This document shows positions 9,183-18,977 of a stretch of DNA of 25,122 nt, piece after piece. Positions within the stretch are counted from its first letter, which is position 1. Every line of letters begins with the position of its first letter. Origin of the DNA: Priapulus caudatus. Its lineage: Eukaryota; Priapulida; Priapulimorpha; Priapulimorphida; Priapulidae. The notes beneath the pieces are model-generated. The model ran no database searches. It had not been told where the DNA came from and saw only the letters and a program-made list of their open reading frames with translations. The stretch spans positions 258,775 through 283,896 of the forward strand of contig NW_014577429.1 in the NCBI RefSeq assembly GCF_000485595.1, given 5' to 3'. Position numbers and translations under genes: made by a program.

Positions 9183-9463
9183 TGGACAGACATGAAACCA
9201 TAGTATCCCCGCCAACTTCGTCACGGGTGATACAACAATAAATTTTTAGAATATGTTAACTGTCTATCTAACAGATTGGTTAAATTCGGTTTGCCTGGTT
9301 ATGATATTAAAGACAATTCATTTACTAGTTGAATGGTTACTGGTATACGTAGAAAAGTACACCCCCATTTATGGCTCCATAGAAAAGTATATAAGGTATT
9401 CCTTATAGGGAGGTGACTGGATATAGATGAAGATCATGGATAGCTAAAAATACCGAAGCTTAC

Positions 9464-9569
9464 CATGTGTTGCAAGGTTGTTCATGGTACGTGTGATTGG
9501 TTGCATCAGACTGGTCATGGTTGTTGTTTTTTTGCTGCACCAAACACCCAACATCAGAATGTGCTATTT
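9464..9569 (-). pseudogene. CACTA transposase exon 2 (one base lost)
   Basis: Acceptor TTTAGGTTTCAG and donor ACACATG|GTAAGC bound 106 bases. The reading LMLGVWCSKKTTMTSLMQ matches the GLWFG-type block that follows the LNELPP segment in this family. The length is one base short for the phases of its neighbours, which places a one-base deletion within the first ten bases or so. Confidence 0.75.
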
Positions 9570-10467
9570 CTGAAACCTAAATAGATATACCGAATACTAA
9601 CATATAGTCTAAGCATCAATGAAATGGTATTTATTAGACATGTTGCATGCATTTGCCAACGCCCCAGCTGCAGTTTGGAAACTGCATACCAGGGTGGAGA
9701 TTCATCGAGGGTACGTATGAAAAATAAGTAACGGACACCTTGTTTATGCAAAGGGTGACGTGTTATTTTATAGAATAACCTGATCAGATGTCGTCTAATG
9801 ATAGATCAAATTCTAAACAATATATAAATAATTAATGAATCTTACATTTGATTCTAATGATAGAAACGTTTAAAAAGGTTGATAGATGGCTTGAAAAGTT
9901 TTGTCGCTCAATGGGCCATCAAAGTAATCTCTTGGTTTATGCAATGAATATTACGTATTGTATAGCAAGCGGTCTACTGTTGTCCAATTAACCAACGAAC
10001 TGTAGCCATATCAAAAGACCACCTGCATGGGTTCTAGTATGGGCTAGTTTTAGAGCTAATAACACTGGCTCTATGCACTTATTCTTCAGTGTACAAGTCT
10101 GTGGAGCAGGAGATTGTTTCCAATGCATTGTTCAACTGGGAGTCATTGATAATAATCTATGCCTATATGGTAGGCCTAATTTCTTGTGAGCTACTAACAT
10201 TTGATAACTTTTCTCATATCCATATAAACGGGGAAAACCCACAGTTCGCTTGCATTGCAGATATATACGCTACTCTTCTTTTCATCCCTCCTGTTCCCTA
10301 GCTGTTGCCTGTGTGAGTCAATGTCCGGATGCGTAGTCTGGAGGCTAGGCGACCGGTTCAGGCTGCGCATAGCCACTGCATTTTTTTTTGGGGGGGGGAG
10401 GTTACCACGGTAATATTCGGACTTTGTAACTAATCAAGTCATGTACATGTCAAAAACTTATTCTCAC
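9570..10467. other. Intron between transposase exons 1 and 2
   Basis: This is AT-rich DNA without a recognised gene. It contains TGTTGTCCAATTAACCA at 9979-9995, shared with 6574-6588, and a T/G homopolymer tract at 10381-10398. Confidence 0.4.
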
Positions 10468-10702
10468 CTTAGTTTTGGTGGCAACTCGTTGATATAAGCT
10501 CCCAGAGGCCACAGCTGCAGAGTTGATGACTTGAACGTTGCCACACCATCCAAATGCCAAATGTATGTCAAGTCCGAGTCACACATTTTTTTTGCCCTTG
10601 CTTTATACAGTGTGCTGTCATGCACATCTCTGATGCAGTGGTCTTCTGATGAACTGGAGCGTAGCTTTTTTTGTTCTGTCACAGCATCCATGAATCCCTT
10701 GT
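10468..10702 (-). pseudogene. CACTA transposase exon 1 of the recognised part
   Basis: This is a 235-base open exon from acceptor TTATCTATAG to donor CTAAG|GTGAGA. It begins KGFMDAVTEQKKLRSSSSED, continues with a CIRDVHDSTLYK segment, and ends with DGVATFKSSTLQLWPLGAY and INELPPKLR, the N-terminal conserved block of the transposase core. It starts in phase 1, so there must be at least one upstream exon. An alternative acceptor CCACCTACAG about 22 bases further upstream keeps the same frame. Confidence 0.75.
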
Positions 10703-10755
10703 CTATAGATAAATTAAATTGAGTTTGGGCTGTAGGTGGAATCCACGATATATAC

Positions 10756-13700
10756 ATGTTAAGTAGTGAAACACTATTTGCCCCAATGCAGCTTAAAACA
10801 AAAAATAAATCACTGTCAACTGGCCAGAACACAAACAAACCGCATGTGGGTTTGCGTCCCCCCCCCCCGGCCAAAATGAGTTGGCTACGGCCCCCCTGAA
10901 TGTGGGTGAATATATAGGAATAACTGCCTGGATGATTTGGTAGGCTGCACAAAGGACACCGTTGGTGAGGTAGCTTTGTCTAGCTTGTCAGTACTGCTAC
11001 TGATGTTCATTCTCTCCTTAAAAAGTGAAATGGCTACTTTAAAGTGGATAATTTAACAGTGGCACCAATTCACCGTTGGTGTATACGTCCTCTAGGTCAG
11101 TAAGAGACACATTATGTTTACTCTTATTAAGCTAATTACGTTAATTATTGTAAATTATATCTAATTTTTTGTAATTTCTATGTAATGATTGGCAGTCACG
11201 ATTTATATTCAAACTGCGGGCATGCCCTAGTACCTTTCTTCTCACAGGTTTTCCTTGCGATGGCCTCGCAAAGTTGTCCGCACTGTCTTCATCACCTATT
11301 GTTGCAAATGTGGAAGTCAATTACAGGCCTTTTACCTGGCAGGTTCTTAGTGCAAACGAAACCTGAAGTGTGCTCTGTATGTGCTTGTTGTCCATAATAT
11401 TTCACTGGTAGCTGAGCACAGTCTAGTACGTAGCAGATTCGTTAAATGCTATTATTTGTGCAAAGTAAGCAAACGTATGTAAGATGTTGATTTTTTGCGT
11501 GCCTAGCTTCTCTGTCTAATGAAAACACGCATTGTGTGCTGATACACATATATCTCACTTACTTTCTGTGTCGACAAAATATGATGTCGAAGGTCTGGAT
11601 GAGCCGTGTTTCAGTGGCACTTTCTTTGCTTAAATGTAAAACAAGCATCAGCGAGTCAGTGAAATCGGTTATCAGAATGAACCTTTAAAAGTGTAAGATT
11701 GCAAGTCAGTTTGAGTCGCAATCAAATTTCATTACTCGTACAAGTTCAACGTTATTTTTGAACTGAAATTGAAATCAATGCATAATTACCGATTTCAATG
11801 TTCGGTAATTCGTATTCCAGGCTTTCAGACACATCAGGTGATCCAGTCCTTGGGAACTGGAATTAAAACACCATGATATATGTGAGGTCGTGATAAAAAA
11901 AAATTTAATTGTTCAAAACAGGAGACCTTATTCGATGATTACCAAATTATTATGTTTTAAACAGTCTGTGAACTGTCAGAAGATTTATAATATTATATTT
12001 TTTGCCTATTATATATTACCTGTTTGTATCATGTAAAGATTCAATAGTAATATTCCTTTATCTAAGATGGTCATGCAATGTCCACCTTGGTTTGGTGTGT
12101 AGGTACAGCCGCACTTCATTTGTTGCAGCACGTCATTTCCTGGTACCCCTGCAGAGTGAACGGTCTGCGCCTGCCTTTAAGCTGCACGGTGTTCAAGGGG
12201 GTTCCTGCATCTGTGTATCGTCCAAGAGCAGACTCACAGTCACTGAGAATGCAGATGTTATTTTCCCCTCCGGGAAAGTACAGCCTCGTTGCTGTATTGT
12301 AGACGTGGCTGTAGGTGGAATCCACGACCAACGAGAGCTTTCGCTTCCCTCCACCCTTGTCCGCGCTCACGGTGACGTACTTCTTGCCGTCAAAATGCCG
12401 CCAACCAACTTCTATTTTCTTTGTCTTTGCCTTCAATAAGACGGGACTCAGCAACTACAGGTTCGAACGATAGCAATAAACTGATCTTTAAGATTCGCAA
12501 TATAACGCTTCTGGGTATGATATCCTCTAATCTTCAGTGCTTCACTTCGTTCCTAAATTAAATTCCCCTTTAAAATCGATAAAAAATCGTTTGCATTTAC
12601 TATCAATGCTTTTTCTTCAGACTGAGGGCACCACTACCTCCTACCGCCACCTGTTTTCACACTGATATACGTTCGTGCACATATAGGCAACACACATAGC
12701 CTACACACGCACGCACGAACACGCATGTAAAGACCGGCTGCTTACAGACACATATATAGTCTACCTAATTCTAGAATACCGAATTCTTAGATTAATTAAC
12801 ATATTATATCTGCCTATTTTATGAAGGACTATATGAGTGATATAACATACTATGGGCTTGACTTTGCTTTCTAGTCGCGTTGATCTGGCTTCTTTAAGCT
12901 GCCTCAATATTTCGTCTGTCGATCGCTGTTTCACAGGTGGCACAGCATCACGAGGCTCTAATAAGTGGAGGAAATTGTTTATGCAACTACAGATTAGTTA
13001 CATGTGTACGATGAAGGTTGCGCGCACCTGCAATTAAATATTATATGGAACGTTTAAAAGTGTTGTGCGGCTACAATGGAAATGTGTCTGTAAACATAAT
13101 GCCGTGCTGCCAATAATATCCCGGCGGGAATCGTGTCTACTACTAAACTGTTTTTATAAGTACGAAGTACATTGAGCGAAAATGTGCACTCGTCGAGAAA
13201 ACATTTACTGGCCAAAATATTGTGCTTATATTGAGATCAACATGCAATTTACCATTAAGATGCTCCTTGAGCAACAATATGTCACCGATCTTAAGGCCGT
13301 ACGCCCGCAGCTCGGCAATATGTTCCAGAAAACACAGCAAGGTATATCAAGTTCTTGAATTTTGCTACCTGCAATGTTCAGTTTATCTTAACTAAATAAC
13401 AAAAGTATCGTGGTTGTCTGTACGAAAAATGCTGCATGCTCCACCGCAGGATCGAGGAAGAGTTTTTTAACTGGATGTTTTAGTGCAGATGGTATTACCT
13501 ATTTTCGTCGACATACCGGCTGATCGAAATCTACCGATCAATGCTGTTGTGCTATTAAATAATTATTTTTAATTTTATTTTATCACGTCGGCTCATCCAG
13601 GGTCGGCGGCAAAAAAATAACATGACATTTTTCAACGGAAATTTACGACCGGCGGATCCACAAACCATCTTATCAAATAAAAATGGCCTTACTATAGGAT

Positions 13701-13972
13701 AGTAAATGCTTCGAGTGTGTAAATACTCACATGATCATCTTCAAATTTCTTTATAGTTGAGTTTGATGGCGGTTCCGGCAAACTTTCTAGGAGGTCTCTT
13801 ATCTGAAATTATGTTTAAAACTCACTATAGGTAAACGTGCCATAAAAACACTGGAATATATTTTTACCAGAATATTTTCGAATTGCCATGATCCTCGGCT
13901 CGGCTAATTATGGTACAATGGTAAATCGTGTCAGGAACCATTATTGCTTATAGTGGATTTACATATGTTTCC
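10756..13972. repeat. Copy A of a 3.2-kb duplicated segment
   Basis: The segment matches copy C (21529-24797) along its length, with frequent substitutions and small indels. The shared left edge is CATGTTAAGTAGTGAAACAC and the shared right edge TTACATATGTT. Part of it (about 11700-12855) also matches copy B (20128-21292). Beyond both edges the flanks are unrelated. Confidence 0.9.
10928..13802 (-). pseudogene. SAM-domain multi-exon gene, copy A (decayed)
   Basis: Exons on the minus strand: 13802-13731 (IRDLLESLPEPPSNSTIKKF), about 13330-13253 (SAM second half), 12957-12851 (KQRSTDEILRQLKEARS), 12454-12086 (GGGKRK domain), 11848-11790, 11628-11563, 11295-11246 and 11016-10928 (Ser-rich linkers). 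Intron phases match copy C. Damage: two deletions in the SAM exon (15 and about 10 bases), the second removing the splice acceptor present in copy C; a 4-base insertion in the GGGKRK exon near 12118 that brings a stop; and a GC donor at 10927 where copy C has GTAAG. Copy A still has the SAM exon donor (AATG|GTAAAT) that copy C has lost. Confidence 0.65.
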
Positions 13973-14089
13973 ATCTACTATAAACAGGTTGGCATAGTTT
14001 AAGCGCCCTTTGATCTTGTGCATAACAGAATACACCGAACCCGAACAGTTTTAAACGGGGTAGAACCCCCTCTTGATTCCATCTTCATT

Positions 14090-15071
14090 TGAGAAGGTGG
14101 AGGGATGAGGTAGAGGAGGGGGAGGTGGAGGATGAGGAGAAGGTGGAGGGAGGAGGTAGAGGAGGAGGGGGAGAAGGTAGATGAGGAGAAGGTGGAGGGA
14201 GGAGGATGGAGAGGTGGAGAAGGTGGAGGACGTGGAGGTAGAGGAGGAAGGGAGAAGGTGGATGAGGAGAAGGTAGAGGGAGGAGGTAGAGGAGGGGGAA
14301 GTGGAGAGAGGAGGTAGAGGAGGATGGGGAGAAGGGAGAGGAGGAGAAGGTGGAGGGAGGAGGTAGAGGAGGGGGAGAAGGTGGGTGAGGAGAAGGTGGA
14401 GAGAGGAGGTAGAGGAGGGGGAGAAGGTGGNNNNNNNNNNNNNNNNNNNNNNNNNNNNNNNNNNNNNNNNNNNNNNNNNNNNNNNNNNNNNNNNNNNNNN
14501 NNNNNNNNNNNNNNNNNNNNNNNNNNNNNNNNNNNNNNNNNNNNNNNNNNNNNNNNNNNNNNNNNNNNNNNNNNNNNNNNNNNNNNNNNNNNNNNNNNNN
14601 NNNNNNNNNNNNNNNNNNNNNNNNNNNNNNNNNNNNNNNNNNNNNNNNNNNNNNNNNNNNNNNNNNNNNNNNNNNNNNNNNNNNNNNNNNNNNNNNNNNN
14701 NNNGAGGAGGAAGGGAGAAGGTGGATAGAGGAGGGAGGAGGTAGAGGAGGATGGGAAGAAGGTGGAAGAGGAGAAAGTGGAGGAGGAGAAGGTGGAGGAG
14801 AAGGTGGAGGAGGAGAAGGTGGAGGGAAGAGGTAGAGGAGGGGAGGTCGATGGAGGAGGAGGGGAGAAGGTGGATGGAGGAGGTAGAGGAGGATAGGAAG
14901 GTGGATGAGGAGAAGGTAGAGGGAGAAGGTAGAGGAGGGGGAGGTGGAGAGAGGAGGTAGAGGAGGATGGGGAGAAGGGAGTGGAGGAGGTGGAGGTAGG
15001 AGGTAGAGGAGGGGGAGAAGGTGGGTGATGAGAAGGTGGAGAGAGGAGGTAGAGGAGGGGGAGAAGGTGGG
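14090..15071 (+). repeat. Polypurine G-rich minisatellite
   Basis: Almost the whole plus strand is purine, built from GGAGGTAGAGGAGG, GGAGAAGGTGG and ATGAGGAGAAGGTGG modules in varying order. Runs of G3-G5 give strong G-quadruplex potential on the plus strand, and the mirror-like purine tract could form triplexes. Open frames across it, including a Pro/Ser/Leu-rich one on the minus strand, are products of composition. Confidence 0.95.
14431..14703. other. Assembly gap, 273 N
   Basis: A run of 273 N lies inside the minisatellite. The 83 bases before it (from 14347) are nearly the same as those before the single N at 15072, so assembly stopped twice at the same repeat phase. Confidence 0.99.
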
Positions 15072-15072
15072 N
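15072..15072. other. Single-base assembly gap or ambiguity
   Basis: One N marks the abrupt change from minisatellite to unique DNA. The true length of the array and the linkage across this point are uncertain. Confidence 0.9.
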
Positions 15073-15279
15073 ATTGTTCTGTTCATCGCAGCAGTATTTA
15101 TGTCGTTGTAACAGTACGTTTAGTATTTGTAACTGTTTTGAATAATCAGTTTAGTGGTGAGGTGCGCCACATTTTTGATTCCGGCGTTTAGATGAGCGTA
15201 ATCTTTGTATGTAAGCCTTTTGCTTCGCGCGTTCACTACTGTCGGTGTCACCGCTACTGTGTGTCCCGTCGAGCGTCGC

Positions 15280-16017
15280 ATGCCAAATGTAAGTCTATTT
15301 AAGTCGACTAAGGTTCTACTGCAGATGTTATTATAACTTCAGAAAGCACTGTGTCCCATATTCCATAGGTGGCTTAACGTAGAGTGTAAGAATAGGTGTA
15401 CGTTCAATTGATAGCTAAAATTACATTTAATTGGAGTTTATATTAATATGTCGCGCGGGTTCTTTCTAAAAAGAACAAGTTTACTAGTGGTAAGCCTGTA
15501 CTACTGTAGCATGTAGTAAAACGTCATTCTTCTGTATTTTTCATTTTTAGTTTTCACTGAGATAAACACTGAATACGAGAACCTTGCTGCCATTTCGTCT
15601 ACTATCTGATGAACCAGTAAAGTAAAAAATTGCGCATTAAAGATTCGGCCACAGACGAGGAACAACTACTACAGGTAGGCGTACACAATGCCAGTCCGTG
15701 GAAACGGGCCCTGGACCAGGGTCCAGTATTAAACAACAGCACGTAGGGTCAGAAGGCTGTCAGCTTCGTTAGAGCTGCGTACTGTTTCTCAGACTATGCT
15801 AGCGGACAGAAAAAAGAAGGCAAAGCTAAGCAGGCAAAAGGCCACAGGGTGACATTTGCCATAAAGGAGGGCCGAGTTTAAAAGAAACGAAAAAGCTGCT
15901 CTTGAAGCCGAAACTCGAGGTTTTTTAGGAGCTCAGAAAGATTTGGCAGCCGCTGAGGCGGCAAGCAAGGATGCACTTGATATGGCATCGGATCGCCACG
16001 GAGAAATCTGGTTATAG
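15280..16017 (+). CDS. Candidate small spliced gene, unrecognised, possibly frameshifted
   Basis: A CpG-rich stretch (15220-15285) precedes ATGCCAAAT|GTAAGT at 15280, a possible first exon. A possible exon ends at 15674 (KKLRIKDSATDEEQLLQ, donor CAG|GTAGGC, phase 0). From acceptor GGGTCAG, phase 0, an exon at 15753 reads KAVSFVRAAYCFSDYASGQK, then a basic KAKQAKGHRVTFAIKEGR, to TAA at 15879-15881. In the next frame 15865-16017 reads FKRNEKAALEAETRGFLGAQ and DLAAAEAASKDALDMASDRH to TAG at 16015-16017, an Ala/Glu-rich helix-like stretch. The two overlap so closely that one indel near 15870 probably separates parts of one protein. No family is recognised. Exon joins are inferred. Confidence 0.3.
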
Positions 16018-16418
16018 AGTAGCTGACAAATAGCTACAAATAGCAAAACCGACAGACAGAAATAAATAGTTACCGGTGATGCAGAGCCTATTTTACATGG
16101 AATCTAAACAGTTAGAACTTTGTGAATGCATATTGTAATGATGAAAAAGGATTCGAGCATAATTGTGTACTCTTGTGAGTGAGGCTCGTGACCGTATAGT
16201 GTAGATACTGTATACCATGTGATGTTGTTCCCAGGTTCTGCTATGGTGCGGGTAATTATGTACCCTGAGGTAATCACAAAGTAGACAGACACGGAAGTAT
16301 AACGTACAAACAAATGTCTATTTAATTGTTACACAAAAACTTACAGAGACAAGTTATTAGTTACATATGGAATGCAAGATCTCCCAGAAGGAGTTTACAC
16401 ACGCACATACAAGTACCA
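16018..16418. other. Intergenic DNA, nothing recognised
   Basis: No splice-flanked open frame, repeat or RNA gene was seen. Confidence 0.4.
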
Positions 16419-16458
16419 GTCTTAAAAGAAGTTTTAAGACATGCGTTTTAAGACGCAT
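16419..16458. repeat. Two adjacent hairpins sharing a TTTTAAGAC core
   Basis: GTCTTAAAA (16419-16427) pairs with TTTTAAGAC (16432-16440). Immediately next, ATGCGT (16441-16446) pairs with ACGCAT (16453-16458) around TTTAAG. TTTTAAGAC occurs in both, so the second may derive from the first by duplication. Confidence 0.55.
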
Positions 16459-16503
16459 ACTGTAACACGAATATGGTAAGACCTATTTATACTTACATAC
16501 CAA

Positions 16504-16527
16504 GAGAGAGAGAGAGAGAGAGAGAGA
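16504..16527. repeat. (GA)12 microsatellite
   Basis: An uninterrupted GA dinucleotide repeat. Confidence 0.95.
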
Positions 16528-17035
16528 CTCAGAGAGCCCCGGTTGGTTCTCTCGTCTCTGATTCTCTGTTAGAAAAGCTGGGTATTTATACAATTCTGGC
16601 CGTGTCACGTGGTTTTAGTAGTGCTACGCATTAAAACCTTCCAGGTTAATGAGTCTACGAAACAAGGCCATGCCTTGGTCCGAAAATGGCTACTGTCCTC
16701 TTTTTAACGAGAGGGGGAGGGTGTCTTTTGTTCTACCCGGAATTTCATACTTGGCGGTACCAAAATCGAACTGCCTATAACGAGGCAAGTGACCAAAAGT
16801 GCCTGAGACGTGTCCCTGCGTACGGATCTTAGCCTCGAAATAGACGTGGTCAAGAACCGTGCCTGCCCTGCGGCGTCGCTCTATATCGTAATGACTTGGT
16901 AACAGAATGCTTATTGTGTTAGTGCCCAATCTTGTAAGGAAGTGTAATCTGAGAAAGATTTCCAAAAAGACATTGAATTGTGTTATTGTGATTATAATAG
17001 AAATTGTTATGACAAATTCTCAAGCTTCAGCCTAC
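16528..17035. other. No supported gene; position of missing P-like exons
   Basis: The transposase exon at 17036 ends with a donor, so a following exon should lie to its left, but no family-like sequence was found here. A 91-codon minus-strand open frame at 16690-16965 shows no recognised domain and no clear splice context. Confidence 0.35.
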
Positions 17036-17431
17036 CTGGTGTGAAGGACATATGACGATGTGAACCTTAGCTTGTGGCCGGAATGGGTTTGTGAACCACG
17101 GTGTGATGACGTGTGGCTGGGGTGAATCCAGATTCTTTTTAAAGGGTCTTCTCCTTGTATGGAGAAATTTTGCAGCAGTAATATTGGCACTGGTGCCATC
17201 ACACACAATGCAGACAATGTGGAATCCATGTGCCTCAAATATCCGCATTGTTTGCGTCAATGAAGCGGTGATAAATTTGAATTCAAGTGTGGATTTAGTT
17301 GTGTAGTAGGTTCCAATAACGTCTATTGCTGAAGTAAGGTCGTGCCATATAAACTGTATAATGTATTTTGCTGGAGTAATATTCCAGTGACGGTCCAATG
17401 TTTGATAAACTTCATGTAGACAGTGGTGAGG
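17036..17431 (-). CDS. P-element/THAP9-like transposase exon, frame intact
   Basis: Acceptor CATGACAG and donor CACCAG|GTAGGC bound 396 bases (132 codons, phase 0 at both ends) without a stop. The reading has DRHWNITPAKYIIQFIWHDL, an EFKFITASLTQTMRIFEAHG helix, CIVCDGTSANITAAKF with the characteristic CDG(T/A)S(A)N block of the RNase H-like fold, and VHIVICPSHQ, where family members have a (D/C)P(P/S)HxLK block, completed here by the next exon. P-type transposases cut and paste DNA using GTP as cofactor. No THAP DNA-binding domain, flanking exon or terminal repeat is recognised, so this is a fragment, though undamaged. Confidence 0.65.
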
Positions 17432-17655
17432 CTGTCATGTTTGGAATTCATTGTGGGTGAGGGCAACACCATATATTTGGTGGTTTTTGCTATTCTACAT
17501 AAATTTCTTGATAACCTTTACCTCGTCGAGCATTAATACACCTCCAGTTGGCAGAGGGCTTCCTTTATCTGTAATACTTTCTGTGATGTGTGTCCGCAGA
17601 GACGAGGAAGAAGAAGACTCAGGCTGCAGTTCATACCAGCCATTTTATTCTCTAC

Positions 17656-18068
17656 TCATGTAGACATGGTAGACTGCAACACATAGTACAACTTCCGCTC
17701 TCCTCTCTTGTTCCGTTTACCACTGCCCACCTCTGGTGCAAAATCAACCACCACCCACATGCCTTTCTCCACATCAGAGGAATCTACATCGAAAACGCCA
17801 CGAAGTGATGTCTGGTTGTCTGATGCTTTGCCAGGCTTAGCTAGGCGTTTACCCGCTTCACAGAACCGAGCAAGTAATGGGGCATCATCACTGGATGCCT
17901 CCTCATCATGTTGTTCCTCTTCAGATGGTTCATCTTCAGATGTTTCAGGGTGTTCTGGTTCTTCCTCTGTATCGTCCTCATCTGCAGCATTGCCGTCACG
18001 AAGGCCCTTATGACGGTGTAGATGCTCTGCACCGTGGCATCCACAACCGCAAAGTTGGAGTTCTGAGT
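17656..18068 (-). CDS. Acidic-linker protein exon ending in a stop and AATAAA
   Basis: After acceptor CGTTTACAG the minus strand is open for 137 codons in phase 1 up to TGA at 17656-17658; AATAAA follows at 17649-17644. The N-terminal end has a Cys/His cluster (LCGCGCHGAEHLHRHKG). A long Glu/Asp/Ser/Pro region (EEEPEHPETSEDEPSEEE) follows, then ARFCEAGKRLAKPGKAS, and a hydrophobic GMWVVVDFA segment followed by basic residues (GSGKRNKRGERKLYYV). The family is not recognised. It lies between the hAT exons and the P-like exon on the same strand; its start phase does not fit the preceding hAT exon (phase 0), so an exon is missing or the gene is separate. Composition suggests a nuclear protein. 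Confidence 0.45.
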
Positions 18069-18259
18069 CTGTAAACGTAGATTAAATCAGTTGACAGGTG
18101 TATATTGTCGCTCTGTTTTATAAATACCCACAAGATAAGTACAGTATATTCAGATACCTTGCAGTTTCATGCTATTATAAGCAAAACTGTTAAAGTATTC
18201 TTACTTACTACATGGTAATTCTTTATTGCCTTGAAAATCTCAAGATGATTGATTCTTAC

Positions 18260-18844
18260 ATGGAAGAGTTGCGTCATGATCTTCAAGGGGGGAAGTACAT
18301 CCGCCTCATGTGCAAGAAGGCCACGAAGTTGAAAGTTCTAAGCTGGTGAGCCAAGCCACGAGCTGTTGGGCAGTTACGTTCTTCTGCCTCATACTCCAGG
18401 GTTATTATGACTGCTGGGTAACACTTGAGCATGGCGGTGATAGCCTGATGGTGTGAAAGCCACCGTACATCTTTGGCTTGCTGAACCCTCACCACTGGCA
18501 TATTGAGTACTCTCTGGAACATAGAACACATTTGTGGTATCTTGAAAGACAGATGGCTTGCTATATGTAGCAGATTTATCATGCTTTATATTGTCAATAA
18601 GTATCTTTTTTAATGCACAGTTAAATCATAGTGTTATTCATTTCATATGAATTTGTATAGTGGTACATTTATTTGGCCAGAGCACAAGTGTAATTACGTA
18701 CAACATTGATGCATACCTGAATTTCCTTGAGGTTTTCAGTGCGAACAGCGCTTCCCCAGAGATTCCTTTGCCTTCTTGACGGCAGGCACTGCATCTGATG
18801 CATGGGCGGCAGCCAAGGCTGTGCGGTGGTTTGCACAGTGGTAA
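18260..18844 (-). pseudogene. hAT-type (ZNF862-like) transposase fragment, two exons
   Basis: Exon 18844-18717 reads YHCANHRTALAAAHASDAVP and then, after a frameshift, SAVRTENLKEIQ at donor CAG|GTATGC. Exon 18513-18260 (acceptor TGTTCCAG) reads RVLNMPVVRVQQAKDVRWLS, a helix with LEYEAEERNCPTARGLAHQL, FNFVAF, and after another frameshift AHEADVLPPLKIMTQLFH at donor CAT|GTAAGA. The HCANHRxAL block, the VRWLS block and the final DVLPxLxxxxxxF block occur in this order in ZNF862/KIAA1586-like proteins derived from hAT transposases. Exon lengths (128 and 254) each depart by one base from the in-phase value, confirming the two shifts. The N-terminal catalytic part is missing. Confidence 0.7.
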
Positions 18845-18977
18845 CTTGAACTCTTTGAATGGGGAGCATGAAATGCATATAATTATACACACTAATGTGA
18901 TTCTGTCTATTGAGGGCAAGATTGATTATTCCAAACAAATCAAAATTCAGGAAACAAATATACTAGTATACACTTAC

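Larger units (their letters stand above)
7130..10702 (-). pseudogene. CACTA (En/Spm-like) transposase gene remnant, five exons
   Basis: Five minus-strand exons (10702-10468, 9569-9464, 8322-8060, 7847-7583, 7300 to about 7130) read as one transposase of the metazoan En/Spm-like type. It has DGVATFKSS..LWPLGAYINELP, a GLW-like segment (LMLGVWCSKK), TQFNGEHGCGVCEHPG with paired cysteines, DYLQAVCLCMKQLFTLWFG, and a final VLEGILPTDYLIHF..LLSKDCI. Intron phases agree at every junction (2, 1, 0, 1). Lesions are a missing base in the 9569-9464 exon, a GC instead of GT donor at 7582, and a frameshift near 7275. The C terminus after about 7130 is not recognised. Such enzymes excise and reinsert the element DNA; terminal CACTA repeats were not found. 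Confidence 0.8.

Noticed and set aside
12455-12475. GGTTCGAAC resembling a tRNA B box (also at about 20921 and 23249)
   Set aside because: It occurs at the same place in all three SAM-gene copies, just inside an intron, with no A box at the right distance and no cloverleaf.
14085-15086. 333-codon minus-strand open frame rich in Pro, Ser and Leu
   Set aside because: It is the complement of the G-rich minisatellite, includes the N gap, and has no codon structure beyond the repeat.
16690-16965. 91-codon minus-strand open frame between the GA repeat and the P-like exon
   Set aside because: No motif of the transposase family, no matching splice acceptor for the 17036 donor, and no recognisable domain.
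17841-18044. Alternative minus-strand frame rich in Met, Arg and His
   Set aside because: It is a shifted reading of the acidic ORF; the acidic frame is longer, is flanked by an acceptor and ends at a stop with AATAAA.
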